Source of the DNA: Phycisphaerae bacterium | GTDB taxonomy: Bacteria; Planctomycetota; Phycisphaerae; Phycisphaerales; UBA1924 | Assembly: GCA_014192545.1 (NCBI GenBank) | Contig: BJHL01000001.1 | Span: forward strand, 730,380 to 794,379 | Length of the DNA stretch: 64,000 nt | Direction: 5' to 3' | Shown: positions 25,007 to 35,100 of the stretch, piece by piece | Layout of the letters: each line of letters opens with the position of its first letter | How positions within the stretch are numbered: the first letter of the stretch is position 1 | The notes under the pieces: model-generated | Seen by the model: the letters and a program-made list of their open reading frames with translations, nothing else | Told to the model about the DNA's origin: nothing | Databases searched by the model: none | Position numbers and translations under genes: made by a program

Positions 25007-26857
25007 ATGCCCGCCATTCTTCGATATCTGTTGCGACTGGGGCCTACGAATCCGATCGCCGTGCGACTTGTGCAGAACGGCAGTCGACGCACGAAGCACA
25101 TGTACATTCGCAGCGCGTACCTCGCGGTGTTGATTGTCGTGCTGCTGTGGTCATTGCTCATCGCGACAAGTGGCGGGAATTTGACGTATCAGAAACTGGC
25201 GCAGGCTGGCGCGCAGAGCTTTATCTACATCGCGTACTTGCAGATCACGCTGATTTGCATCCTCGCGCCAGTCTTCATGGGTGGTGCGATTGCACAAGAA
25301 GCGGGACCAAAAACCTGGGAAGTGCTGCTGACGACGCCGCTCACGGCGGGGCAGATTGTACTGGGTAACTTGTTTGGCAGATTGCTGTTTGTGCTCGCGT
25401 TGTTGTTTTGCTCGCTGCCACTGTTTGCGCTGACGCAGTACTTTGGCGGCGTGCCTGGGTCGGCGATCTTTGCGAGTTACTTTGTTGCGGCGGGGGCGGC
25501 GTTGTTGGTGGGCGCTATCGCCATCGGGCTTGCGGTGAGTCGTACCGCGGGAAAGCGGGCATTTTTCGCGTTTTATGTGAGCGTCGTGAGCTATCTGGGT
25601 ATCACGATTGCCATTGATCTTGCGTTGCGAAACGCGGGGCGAGGCATGGGACCGATGGGCGACGGCGTGACGGTGATGACCAGTCTCAATCCGTTTCTCG
25701 CGCTCAACGCATTGCTGAACCCGACGACCTATCCGCGAGCACCCGAAGGCACATATGCCGGGGTGACGCGATGGATGCTTGAAATGCCCGTGACGACGTG
25801 GGTTGTGGGTAGCACGCTCATCAGCGTGCTGTTCATGATCGCGTCAACGATCACGGTGCGCGTGGGTGGCCTAGCGATGCTGGGCGCGGGCGAGGACAGC
25901 GTGCCGCTCTATCGCAAGTTGCTGCGCATGACGCCAGGCCCGGCGGGCGAGCACCGCGCGCCACGGAGTGTGTGGACGAATCCGATTGCATGGCGCGAAG
26001 CCGCGAGTCGCAACAGCACGCCCGCGAAGATTGCAGCGCGATGGACGTTCCTGTCGTTGGGAGTGCTGTTCGGCGCGGGGCTCATCGTGCTGTATCACGT
26101 CGGCACGTTTGATCACAAGACCTTCCGCTTTGCGATCGCAGCGACGATGAGCGTGGAGCTGATTGTGATTGCACTGGTCGCCATCAACACAAGTGCGACG
26201 GCTATCAGCAAAGAACGCGAAGAAGGACACCTTGATTTGCTGCTGACGACGCCAATCACCGCCAGTGCGTATATCTGGGGCAAATTACGGGGTCTGGTGG
26301 CTTATTTGCTGCCCTTGTGTGCGGTGCCCATCGGTACGTTGCTGCTTGCAAGCTCGTATGTCGCGGTTCACGGCTTTGGCCGCGAGGGCGGGGTTGATGT
26401 CACGACGGCTGCGGGACCGGTGCCGGTTGTTTTGCCCGAAGCTGGACTGCTTGCGGCGTTCGCGATTGTGCCGTTCATGGCGGCGTGCGTCATGGTGGGG
26501 TTGCAGTTCAGTCTTGGCAGCAAGGGCACGCTGGGCTCGACAGTGAAGACCGTCGCAGTCGTTGGCATTCTGGGCGGTGTCGTTGGATTGTGCGCGTATC
26601 AGTCGATTGCAAGCATCGCGTTCATCGGCCCCATCTTGGGCGGCATGAGTCCGGCGAGCTTCATCTTTGGCAGTACATATCCAGATGACGCGATGGCTGC
26701 GACAACCGGCGGCGCGGGCCTCGCGAGCGGCCGAGTCCTCTTTGGCATCGGTGCGGTGGTTGGCACCGCGCTGTATGCGTTGATCTGCTACGGTTTGCAC
26801 AGCAACATGGTGCGCACGTTTGACATGACGGTGCGCAAGCTTGCTGGGACGGGCTGA
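25007..26857 (+). CDS. ABC-2-type transporter permease
   Basis: About 616 aa with roughly ten predicted membrane helices in two halves. The motif WEVLLTTPLTAGQIVLGN in the first half and EEGHLDLLLTTPITASAYIWG in the second match the cytoplasmic coupling segment of ABC-2 and GldF/NosY-like permeases. The protein therefore looks like two permease units in one chain. No ATPase gene is beside it, so the substrate cannot be inferred; the partner could be distant. ATG 25007 fits the start of conserved sequence (PAILRYLLRLGPTNPIAVRL); the frame is open to 24953. It is convergent with the AsmA-like gene, stop to stop within two bases. Confidence 0.8.
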   Translation: MPAILRYLLRLGPTNPIAVRLVQNGSRRTKHMYIRSAYLAVLIVVLLWSLLIATSGGNLTYQKLAQAGAQSFIYIAYLQITLICILAPVFMGGAIAQEAGPKTWEVLLTTPLTAGQIVLGNLFGRLLFVLALLFCSLPLFALTQYFGGVPGSAIFASYFVAAGAALLVGAIAIGLAVSRTAGKRAFFAFYVSVVSYLGITIAIDLALRNAGRGMGPMGDGVTVMTSLNPFLALNALLNPTTYPRAPEGTYAGVTRWMLEMPVTTWVVGSTLISVLFMIASTITVRVGGLAMLGAGEDSVPLYRKLLRMTPGPAGEHRAPRSVWTNPIAWREAASRNSTPAKIAARWTFLSLGVLFGAGLIVLYHVGTFDHKTFRFAIAATMSVELIVIALVAINTSATAISKEREEGHLDLLLTTPITASAYIWGKLRGLVAYLLPLCAVPIGTLLLASSYVAVHGFGREGGVDVTTAAGPVPVVLPEAGLLAAFAIVPFMAACVMVGLQFSLGSKGTLGSTVKTVAVVGILGGVVGLCAYQSIASIAFIGPILGGMSPASFIFGSTYPDDAMAATTGGAGLASGRVLFGIGAVVGTALYALICYGLHSNMVRTFDMTVRKLAGTG

Positions 26858-26858
26858 T

Positions 26859-29800
26859 TCACTTTTTCTCTTCCTTCTTGCCGCCGATGCCCTTGAGCAA
26901 GTCGTTGATGAGATTGCCCGGGTTGATGTTCTTGATCGTTTGCTTGCCGAAAAGTTCGAGGTCGGCGTTGGTTTCGGGCTTGTCCATGCTGCCGCGCGTG
27001 CGGAAGGGCAGCGTGCTCATGCGATCAAGGCCGATTTTGTCCAGCGTGCCGCCTATGCCGGTGTTGAAGACGCCCGCAGCTTTGTCCGTGAGTGCGCCGA
27101 GCGGAATCCACGTAACGACATCGACCTGACGGTTGACGAGATCAACCGTGCCTTCGGTTTCGATCACGAACTCGCCGAGTGGCAGCCGCCATTTCGGATA
27201 GGTCGCGACGCCATTCTGCACTGTGACCGTGAGCGGCTCAAGCCGTTGACCAATCACGCCGCCCGTGCGCAGGCCTGCGACGTTGATCAGTTCGCCAAAG
27301 ACGCCGCTGGTGCCAAAGCGAGCTTCGCCGGGATCGAACGTGACGACGCCGTTGAGCTTCGCGTAGTTTTTATCGAGGGGAATGCGGAGGTTGTTGCCGC
27401 GCAGCGTCGCGGGGACGTCCTTCTTGCCTTTTTCAAACGAACCGATGAGCGGCAGGCCTTTGACGAACTTGCCAGAGAGCGCGTTGGTGATTTCGAAGAT
27501 ATCAACTGCGACGGGCTGGCTCGTGACCAGCACGGCGTCGTCGATGTTGCCTTCGATCTTTGCCGTCGCGCGTTCGCTGACAAGATTCGCTTTGATGATG
27601 CCGGGCTGTGCGCCGGCGACGGGCTTGCCACCCAAGGGATATCGCTGCACATCCAGATCAAGTTGCACGAGCGGGCCGAGTGCTTCGACAAGCAATCCGT
27701 CTTGATTCGCGAGTGCGTCCACAACAGCAGTGGGGACGGTGGGCATGTTGCCCTTCGCGTCGGCGAGTGCTCGCTCCATAGAGAATGCGCCGTTGCTATC
27801 AAGCAGTTGCGTGACGCGACCGGTGAGGCCAACTTTGCCGCTGCCGGCTGCGCCGTCAACTTGTGCATCGTCGATAGTTGCGGCGAAGTTCAGCGGGCGA
27901 TCGGTCGTTGAAGACTTGTCGCTGTCGAGCGAAACGTTGACGCCGCGAAGGGCGAGAGTTTTGTTGTCGCTGGTGCGAAGGGCCATGGTCGGCACAGTGA
28001 GTCTGAGGGCTGCGTCGGGCGCGAGCGTGCTCTTCTGGCCATCTTTCGCGCGCGGCAGGAGCAGCCGCGTCAGCGCAATGTCGATCATCGCGGGCTGCGT
28101 CATCGTCATCGCAGGTGGTTTGGCAGCTTCGCCGGGCACCGGGGCTGGTGTCAGAAGAGCATTGACGAACGCTGGCTGCGCGTTGACGCGAATGTTCGCG
28201 GGCTGGGCGAGTTCAAAGCGGTCGGCGAGTGCTCGCAGTGTGATTGGCCCGGTTGTCGTGACGTTCGGTGCGGCAAGCGTCAATTGCACGTCCGCGTTTG
28301 TGGTATCAAACGCGTAGTTCGCGTTGATGCAGACTTGGGCAGTGTCACCCAGCGCGCCGCTGAGCAAGCCAGTTTTGTTGAGCAAGTTCTCGACGCCGCG
28401 TGTGTCGATGCTCGCGAGCGTGATGTTGGCGTTTGCCGTGCCGGTTGGTTTGGCGGCTGAAAGTGTTGCGCCAAGCGTACCCGAGAGCTGCGCGAGGGCG
28501 TTGGCTTGCGCGCCAAGCAGCGAGCCGCGAAGCGTGGCCTTGGCTTGGCCAGCTTTGCCGCCTTGGTCTGGTGCAACGAGGCTCGATGCGGGCGCTTCAA
28601 ACTCGATTTCCAAGCCGCGCGTGCCCACGCGAGCCTTCTGTCCTTCGCCCGCGCTCACGTTGCTGACGAACGCATCGCCCGCGATTGCGAGCGTGCCGGC
28701 AACCAATCCCGCTTCACCGAACTTGGGCTTGCGATTCGCGTCCAGCGGAATCGTCATGGGCTTCAGCGTGAGTGTTGCGGTCGCAGGTGCATCAAGGCGC
28801 GGCTTGTCGGCCATTTCCTTCGCGAATGTGTCGAGCAATGTCGCAAAGCTCTGCGGCGTGAGCGTAGTTTGTGCAGTTGCGCTGGCAAGGGCGATTCGTT
28901 TGTCGTTCGCGCTGGCTTGGGCGTTCACTTTGATCGCGCCCGAGTCGGCAAGTATGTCAAGCAGCAGAGCACTCGCGTCAGCCGGGTCCTTCGCACTGGT
29001 GACGCGAACAGTCATCGCAGGGCCAGCGATATCTTGCATGAGCCGAGCGACATCAAGCGAGCCATCTGTTGGTGGCTGCATGAAAAGTTGCGCGAGGCCC
29101 GTAGGAAGACCGACGATTTCGAGCCCGCCAACAGGTCGAAGCGTGATGGGCTCGGCGATTGCCCACGCTTTGTCTTCGGCCTTCACCGGTTTGTTTGCCA
29201 CGAGCATTCCGGGGACATCGAATCCCGTGCCAAGGTTGAACTGCTGACCACGGAAGTTCATCACGCCTTGTGAAGCTATGGACGTCAGACCAGCGTCGAG
29301 GCGCACCGCGACTTTGAGCGTGTTGATGTTGATCGGGTCGTTGCTGCCGCGTTTTGTTGCACGCACGCCGCTGGTTTCAAAGTTCGCTTGTGCTCCAGCA
29401 CGCGCGAGTTCGGGGCCGTTTGCACCCATCGGCAGATTCAGATAGATGATGTTGACTCTCAACGCACCTTCGCCCGTGTCAGGCGAGATGAGCCAGTCAC
29501 CCGTTGTTTGCGTCAAGGCTTCCGCGATGCGGCCCGCACGAGCAGCTTCGATGACGATGCCGCTGCCGCCGCCAGTTGCAAACTCGCGTGTTGCGATGAG
29601 GGTGGGCGAATACGCGAGTGCTCCGCGAGCCTTGAGGCTTTGTGCATCAGCAGTGAAATCGATGTTGATCGTGTCGCCACCTGCGGCCGTGGTCTTCGCA
29701 GACAGATCAAGGTTCAGCACCGGACCCACATCGCGCGGCAGATCAAGCCTCCAGGCGGCGACGAACGGCTGGGCGATTGCGGTTGCAATCTGCGTCGCCT

Positions 29801-31247
29801 TCACGCTCGCGTTGATGTTGCTGGGCATGCCTTTCTTGAATGCACCAGCGTTATCAAGCAACCCCGCGAGCGTCGCGTCGATTGCGAATGTTCCCGCTTG
29901 CTGACCGGCGAGTGTGGCACTTGTGCCGCCAGTGATGCGAAGGTCTTTCGCAAAGTCGCTACTTGCGACGCTGATGCGCATGGGCGCAATGGTCATCGCT
30001 TGCATGGGCTGGCCTTCGCCCAGCGACACATTGCCTGTGATTTGCGTCGTGTCGATCGTGAGCGTCGCTGCTGCGCCGGCGAAGCTCATGGGCTTGCCGT
30101 CTTTGGGCAGTGTCATCCGCAAATCGGCCACTTTCACCGTTGCGTCAGGCAGTGTGTCGATCTTTGCTTGTGGGTTGCTAGTTGCCGCTTTGAGTGCAGG
30201 AACCAGATCACTCAGTGCGGCGGCTTTCGCGTTGATTGTCAGACCGCTGGGCGTTGTCGCGACGTTGTCCGCCAGGCGGATATCGCCCACAACATTTATA
30301 CGTTCTGCGGCGATGTTGATATTCGCGGTTGCGTCTTTGAGTGTGCCCTTCGCGTTGATCTGCGCATTGAGCTGCGCACCAAGCGCCCGTGCGAGTGGCA
30401 CAGCTTTGCCCGTTTCATCTTTTACAATCGGGCCCGCGAGTGCATCAAGCAGCGCGATGGGTAGCGACGCGATATCGATCTTCGCATCAACGCTCGCCAC
30501 ATCAGTCGTGATTACGCCTTGCGCATTGGCCCAGTTGTTCGCGGTGATGTCTGCCGAAACTTTGCCCGTGCCGCCGCCGCCGGTGGTGTCGGCAGTCAGC
30601 TTCAACTCCAGCGGCTTCGCAGGGTCCAGCACTGCTGAGCCGTTGACGTTCTTGAGTTCAACTTTCGTGGGTTGCGACTTGCCGCCGGGGCCAGCTTGGT
30701 CTTCCAGCGTCACATTCACGTTCGTGATCTTCACGCGAACCTTCAGGCCCGGTGGAACTTTCGCCGCGTCTTTGGCGCCAGCACCGGGCTGGCCCGCGCC
30801 GGGCGCAGGTTGTGGTGCCGGTTGTGCAGCAGGCTTGACCATCATTTTCTGCAGGTTGGTCGTGCCGTCTTCGTACCGCACCAGTGCGAGCGACGTATCG
30901 CGAATCGTGACTTCGCCCAGATCGAGTCCACCAGTTGCAAGGCCCCACAATCCCGCCGACGTTTCAACGCTCGCCTTCGCAACAGTCGCACCGCTAGCGT
31001 CAACAAGTGTGACGCCAGCGATCCGCTGCGGCCCGCCCCACGAAAGACTCACGTCGCTGACATCAACTTTTCCGCTGACAAACTTACCAGCTTGCTCGCG
31101 AATGATGCCCGGCGCGAGACCGCCGGCGATGCTTGGCGCGAAGACGCCAAGCCCCGCGAGCGCGAGTAGCGTGCCGCCCCCGCCGAAGAGGAGAATCTTC
31201 TTGGTTTTTGAGGGCTTCTTGGTGGAATCGGTGTTGTTGGTAGTCAT
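26859..31247 (-). CDS. AsmA/TamB-like large membrane-anchored protein
   Basis: About 1,462 aa. A short basic tail precedes one hydrophobic helix (ILLFGGGGTLLALAGLGVFA), after which the protein is periplasmic. The first 140 residues (VSGKVDVSDVSLSWGGPQRI, a recurring L.V..L.L......G.V.I.D..L.LVRYEDG pattern) and the end (VEFVI.TEGTVDLVNRQVDVVTWIPLG, GTLDKIGLDRMSTLPFRTRG) resemble the AsmA and TamB group, bridge-like lipid-transport proteins between the inner and outer membranes. The middle is a long series of beta strands with many N-terminal-style repeats. A Pro/Ala/Gln/Gly stretch occurs near residue 145. The nearest clear use would be outer-membrane assembly; no partner is linked. ATG 31247 used; no ribosome site is evident. 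Confidence 0.7.
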   Translation of the reverse strand: MTTNNTDSTKKPSKTKKILLFGGGGTLLALAGLGVFAPSIAGGLAPGIIREQAGKFVSGKVDVSDVSLSWGGPQRIAGVTLVDASGATVAKASVETSAGLWGLATGGLDLGEVTIRDTSLALVRYEDGTTNLQKMMVKPAAQPAPQPAPGAGQPGAGAKDAAKVPPGLKVRVKITNVNVTLEDQAGPGGKSQPTKVELKNVNGSAVLDPAKPLELKLTADTTGGGGTGKVSADITANNWANAQGVITTDVASVDAKIDIASLPIALLDALAGPIVKDETGKAVPLARALGAQLNAQINAKGTLKDATANINIAAERINVVGDIRLADNVATTPSGLTINAKAAALSDLVPALKAATSNPQAKIDTLPDATVKVADLRMTLPKDGKPMSFAGAAATLTIDTTQITGNVSLGEGQPMQAMTIAPMRISVASSDFAKDLRITGGTSATLAGQQAGTFAIDATLAGLLDNAGAFKKGMPSNINASVKATQIATAIAQPFVAAWRLDLPRDVGPVLNLDLSAKTTAAGGDTINIDFTADAQSLKARGALAYSPTLIATREFATGGGSGIVIEAARAGRIAEALTQTTGDWLISPDTGEGALRVNIIYLNLPMGANGPELARAGAQANFETSGVRATKRGSNDPININTLKVAVRLDAGLTSIASQGVMNFRGQQFNLGTGFDVPGMLVANKPVKAEDKAWAIAEPITLRPVGGLEIVGLPTGLAQLFMQPPTDGSLDVARLMQDIAGPAMTVRVTSAKDPADASALLLDILADSGAIKVNAQASANDKRIALASATAQTTLTPQSFATLLDTFAKEMADKPRLDAPATATLTLKPMTIPLDANRKPKFGEAGLVAGTLAIAGDAFVSNVSAGEGQKARVGTRGLEIEFEAPASSLVAPDQGGKAGQAKATLRGSLLGAQANALAQLSGTLGATLSAAKPTGTANANITLASIDTRGVENLLNKTGLLSGALGDTAQVCINANYAFDTTNADVQLTLAAPNVTTTGPITLRALADRFELAQPANIRVNAQPAFVNALLTPAPVPGEAAKPPAMTMTQPAMIDIALTRLLLPRAKDGQKSTLAPDAALRLTVPTMALRTSDNKTLALRGVNVSLDSDKSSTTDRPLNFAATIDDAQVDGAAGSGKVGLTGRVTQLLDSNGAFSMERALADAKGNMPTVPTAVVDALANQDGLLVEALGPLVQLDLDVQRYPLGGKPVAGAQPGIIKANLVSERATAKIEGNIDDAVLVTSQPVAVDIFEITNALSGKFVKGLPLIGSFEKGKKDVPATLRGNNLRIPLDKNYAKLNGVVTFDPGEARFGTSGVFGELINVAGLRTGGVIGQRLEPLTVTVQNGVATYPKWRLPLGEFVIETEGTVDLVNRQVDVVTWIPLGALTDKAAGVFNTGIGGTLDKIGLDRMSTLPFRTRGSMDKPETNADLELFGKQTIKNINPGNLINDLLKGIGGKKEEKK

Positions 31248-31439
31248 GGTGGGAGATTGCACAGGCTCGCGTCGGCAACGGTTGGACGCACAACGGGAGC
31301 GAATGGTACGTGATTATTATTGGTGGCAATGTGATTTGAAAGTGAAACGTCGCGCACAGCCCGCGCGTTCATTTGCATTCCATCGTACAAACAACGATTA
31401 TCCGCATCGCTGGCGGCTCAGCCGACGAACAATTGCCGC

Positions 31440-32081
31440 ATGGCACACGCAGATCCGTCGGGCGGTCGGAAGAAGTTCGTCGTCGGCATTTCCGGCGCGA
31501 GTGGTGCGTGCTATTCGCTTCGACTTTTGGAGGTGCTGCTGTTGCAAGGGCACGAGGTGCATCTGGTCGTGACTGATTATGGCCGGCGGCTGCTCTTTGA
31601 TGAAGCGCAGATCAAGAATCTGACGCTCGGCGAGCTAGTGCCCACGCTTGCCGCGAGCGCCGAAGCCAGCGATCATGAGAAGCGGCTGCTGATTCATCCA
31701 AACAAAGACGTAGGCGCGGTCATCGCGAGTGGTAGTTTTCTGCATGATGGCATGGTGGTGCTGCCGTGCTCGTCGGCAAGTTTGGGCCAACTCGCAACTG
31801 GCAGCGGTAGCAACTTGCTCACGCGTGCCGCGATGGTGACGCTGAAGGAACGCCGCACGCTGATTGTTTGCCACCGTGAAATGCCGCTGAACCTCATCGA
31901 CATCCGCAACATGGAGCAACTCGCGCTCGCGGGCGCGATTTTGTGTAGCCCGAATCCTGGGTTCTACTTGAACCCCAAACGGCTCGAAGAGATTGTGGAT
32001 TTTGTTGTGGGAAAGGTGCTGGACTTGCTGCATGTGCCGCATGATTTGAAGACGCGGTGGGAAGACAGCGGCAAGGTATAA
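31440..32081 (+). CDS. ubiX: UbiX-family flavin prenyltransferase
   Basis: 213 aa; family length about 190-210. GISGASGACYSLRLLE is the FMN-binding start, then SSASLGQLATGSGSNLLTRAA, the HREMPLNLIDIRNM motif and PGFYLNPKRLEEIVDFVVGK at the C-terminus. UbiX transfers dimethylallyl to FMN, making the prenylated flavin cofactor for UbiD-type decarboxylases used in quinone and aromatic metabolism. No UbiD is in this window. Convergent with dnaE. Confidence 0.93.
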   Translation: MAHADPSGGRKKFVVGISGASGACYSLRLLEVLLLQGHEVHLVVTDYGRRLLFDEAQIKNLTLGELVPTLAASAEASDHEKRLLIHPNKDVGAVIASGSFLHDGMVVLPCSSASLGQLATGSGSNLLTRAAMVTLKERRTLIVCHREMPLNLIDIRNMEQLALAGAILCSPNPGFYLNPKRLEEIVDFVVGKVLDLLHVPHDLKTRWEDSGKV

Positions 32082-32137
32082 AGTGCGACACGGCCTTGAG
32101 CGAGTGCGAGTGGAATCAATGCCGCCGCATCAGAGCG

Positions 32138-35100
32138 TCATTCTTCGTCCCCGCCTCTGAACTTCTTCTTCCCCTCCCACGGCTTCTTCTCTTTCTCAAC
32201 TGTGAACCCGCCGATTACCTTCAGCATCCCTTCACCCAGCTCGCCCAGCACGCTCTTGACCAGTTCCGGCGCGAGGTTCACGCGCAGCTTCGCGTCGGTC
32301 GTCACCGCGACAACTGCGTTTTGCGTGCCGATGATGACTTCAATCGGGAACTTGGGGCCTTGATCGACGATGATCGGCTTTGGTTCGCTGGTCGCGGGAG
32401 CTTTGTCAGCATCACGGAAAAACTGCGCCACGCGCGAGAGCGCATGGCCTGCTCCGCCGTTGAGTTTCATTTCGTCAACAAACAGCCGCACCTTGCCTGT
32501 GTCAAAAGGCACACCCTCGATGGGCACCAGCCGGTCGATGATGATTTGCGGATCGCCGCGCTTGAGGTCGATGCGTCCGAGCACAAACACGACCTTCTCG
32601 GCTTCCGCTTGATGGCCGTATTTCGTGAAATTGTCCGTAAACAGCACGCATTCGCACGCACCGGCGGCGTCTTCCACCGTGATGATCGCCATCTTCTGGC
32701 CTGCACTCTTGCCATTGCGCACCACGATGGTGCGCACGCTTTGGATCATCGCCGGCAGCACCACACGGGCGTCTTGAGCCTGCGTCTTGATGCCCGCCGT
32801 GTCGCAGGTTGCGAAGGCGGCGCTCCAGAACTTCCAGCGGTCCAGCGGATGGCTCGAAACATAAAAGCCCAGCACTTCCTTCTCAAACGCGAGCGTTTCT
32901 TTTTCAGGCCAGGGCGTGACTTTCGTGAGGGGCGACGCGAGCTTGGTGTCAGCACGAGACGACGCAGGCGTTGCTCCACCCATGCCAAAGAGTGCAGTCT
33001 GCCCCATCGCTTTATCAGCGGCCAATCGCGCGCCTGCGTTGATGGCGGTTTCAATCGTCGCCACCATCGCCGCTCGCTGGTCGCGGCCATGCACGCCGTC
33101 AAAGGTGCCGCACTTGATGAGCGACTCAAGCATCGCTTTGGTCACAACACCAGGCGGAACGCGTTCGCAGAACTCGAAGAGACTTTGGAACGGGCCCGCT
33201 TTCTCGCGCTCGCTGATGATCGCATCGATGGCCTTGTCGCCCACGCCTTTGATTGCCTTGAGACCAAATCGCACGTGGCCATCGTGATAACTGGTAGGCC
33301 GCCCCTCCGGAGCGGCAGGATTCCGTTCGCTTTCGGCCTTGTTTTCTGGTACGTTCTTCTCTGGATTACTGCCGCCCCGGAGGGGCGGCCCACCATCACG
33401 CACCACCGCAAAATCCGCGCGTGACAAATTGATATCAGGCGGCTTGACCTCAACACCAACCTTCACCGTCTTGACATTGCGCTCGTCACTCAGCGGATCA
33501 ACAAACCGCGTCCGCCGGCAATCTTCGAGATACGGAATCCAATCACTGACCTTGTTGGCCTGACTTTCATACGTCAAGAACGCCGACATGTATTGATTCG
33601 GGAAATACGCCTTCAAGTACGCCGTTTGATACGCGACGATGGCGTAACCAGTCGAGTGACTCTTGTTGAAGCCGTAACCCGCGAACTTGAGAATGAGCTC
33701 GAACAAGTCATTCGCGCCGTCTTTGGTCAGCCCCTGCTTCACCGCGCCATCGATGAACTTGGGCCGCTCTTTCTCGATCTTGTCGTGCTTTTTCTTGCTG
33801 ATATTCTTGATGAGCGAATACGCATCGCGCAGCTTGATGCCGCCCAGCCCGTGCACGATCTGCATGACCTGCTCTTGATACACCATGACGCCGTATGTCT
33901 CGTTGGTGTACGTATCGACGATCTGGTGAACCTTCGGCACTTCTTCAGTGCCGTGCTTGCGGCGGTTGTAATCGGGAATCAGATCCATCGGACCTGGCCG
34001 AAACAACGCGTTGGCGGCGATAAGGTCTTCCAGCCGGTCGGGCTTCATCTCAACGAGCAACCGCCGCATGCCGCCCGATTCAAACTGAAATACGCCGGTT
34101 GTTTCGCCACGCCGGAAGATCTCAAACACGCGCTGGTCGGCGTAGGAGAGGCGGTCGAGGTCCAGTGGATGAGCGAACGAGCGAGGAAGCGAGGAAGCGA
34201 GGGAGTGCCCCGTCTTCGTCTTTCCCTTCTTCGCTTCTTCGCTCTCTCGCTCCTTCGCTTCAAAGTCTTCGCCCCGTCCCACCGCCTCCCAAATCTCCCG
34301 CTCGCTCAACGTCTCCTGAATCAGCTTCTTCGCTCGCGCCACGATTGAGATCGTGCGCAGTCCCAAGAAGTCCATTTTGAGCAAGCCCATCTTCTCGCAC
34401 GTGGGTCCGTCCCATTGCGTCACGTAGTCATCACGCCGCTCTTCTGGAATCGGCTGGCCGTTCTCGTCCTTCACCGTGCCCGGCGCGCGATACAGCGGCA
34501 CCACTTCATTCAAGGGCCGCGTCGCGACAATAACGCCCGCCGCGTGTACGCCTGCGTGCCGCGTATGGCCTTCGAGCGCCATCGCTTGGTCAAGCAACTC
34601 ACGAATGCGCTCGTCTTTGTTGTACATCGCCTTGAGCTCAGGCTCTTGGTCGATGGCGTCTTTGATCTCAATGCCCAGCGTTTCGGGCACGAGCTTCGTG
34701 ATGCGATCCACTTCCGCCAGTGGAATCTCAAGCACACGGCCAACGTCTTTGATTGCCGCTCGGGCTTTGAGCGTTCCAAACGTGATGATCTGCGCAACGT
34801 GTCCGTACTTCTTGCGAACGTAATCGATAACGCGCTGCCGGCCATCTTGGCACAAGTCAATATCGATATCGGGATACTCGCTGCGATCCGGGTCCGTGAA
34901 GCGTTCAAACAGCAAGCCGTATCGCACGGGACACGCATTCGACAACCCCAGCACATAACCAACCATCGTTCCCACGCCCGAACCACGCGCGAGCGCCGGC
35001 ACGCCGTTGCTGCGGCCCCAGTTCACAAAGTCCCACACGATGAGGAAGTACGCCGAGATGTTTTTGTCGGCGAGAATCTTCAGCTCGCGCTCAAAGCGCG

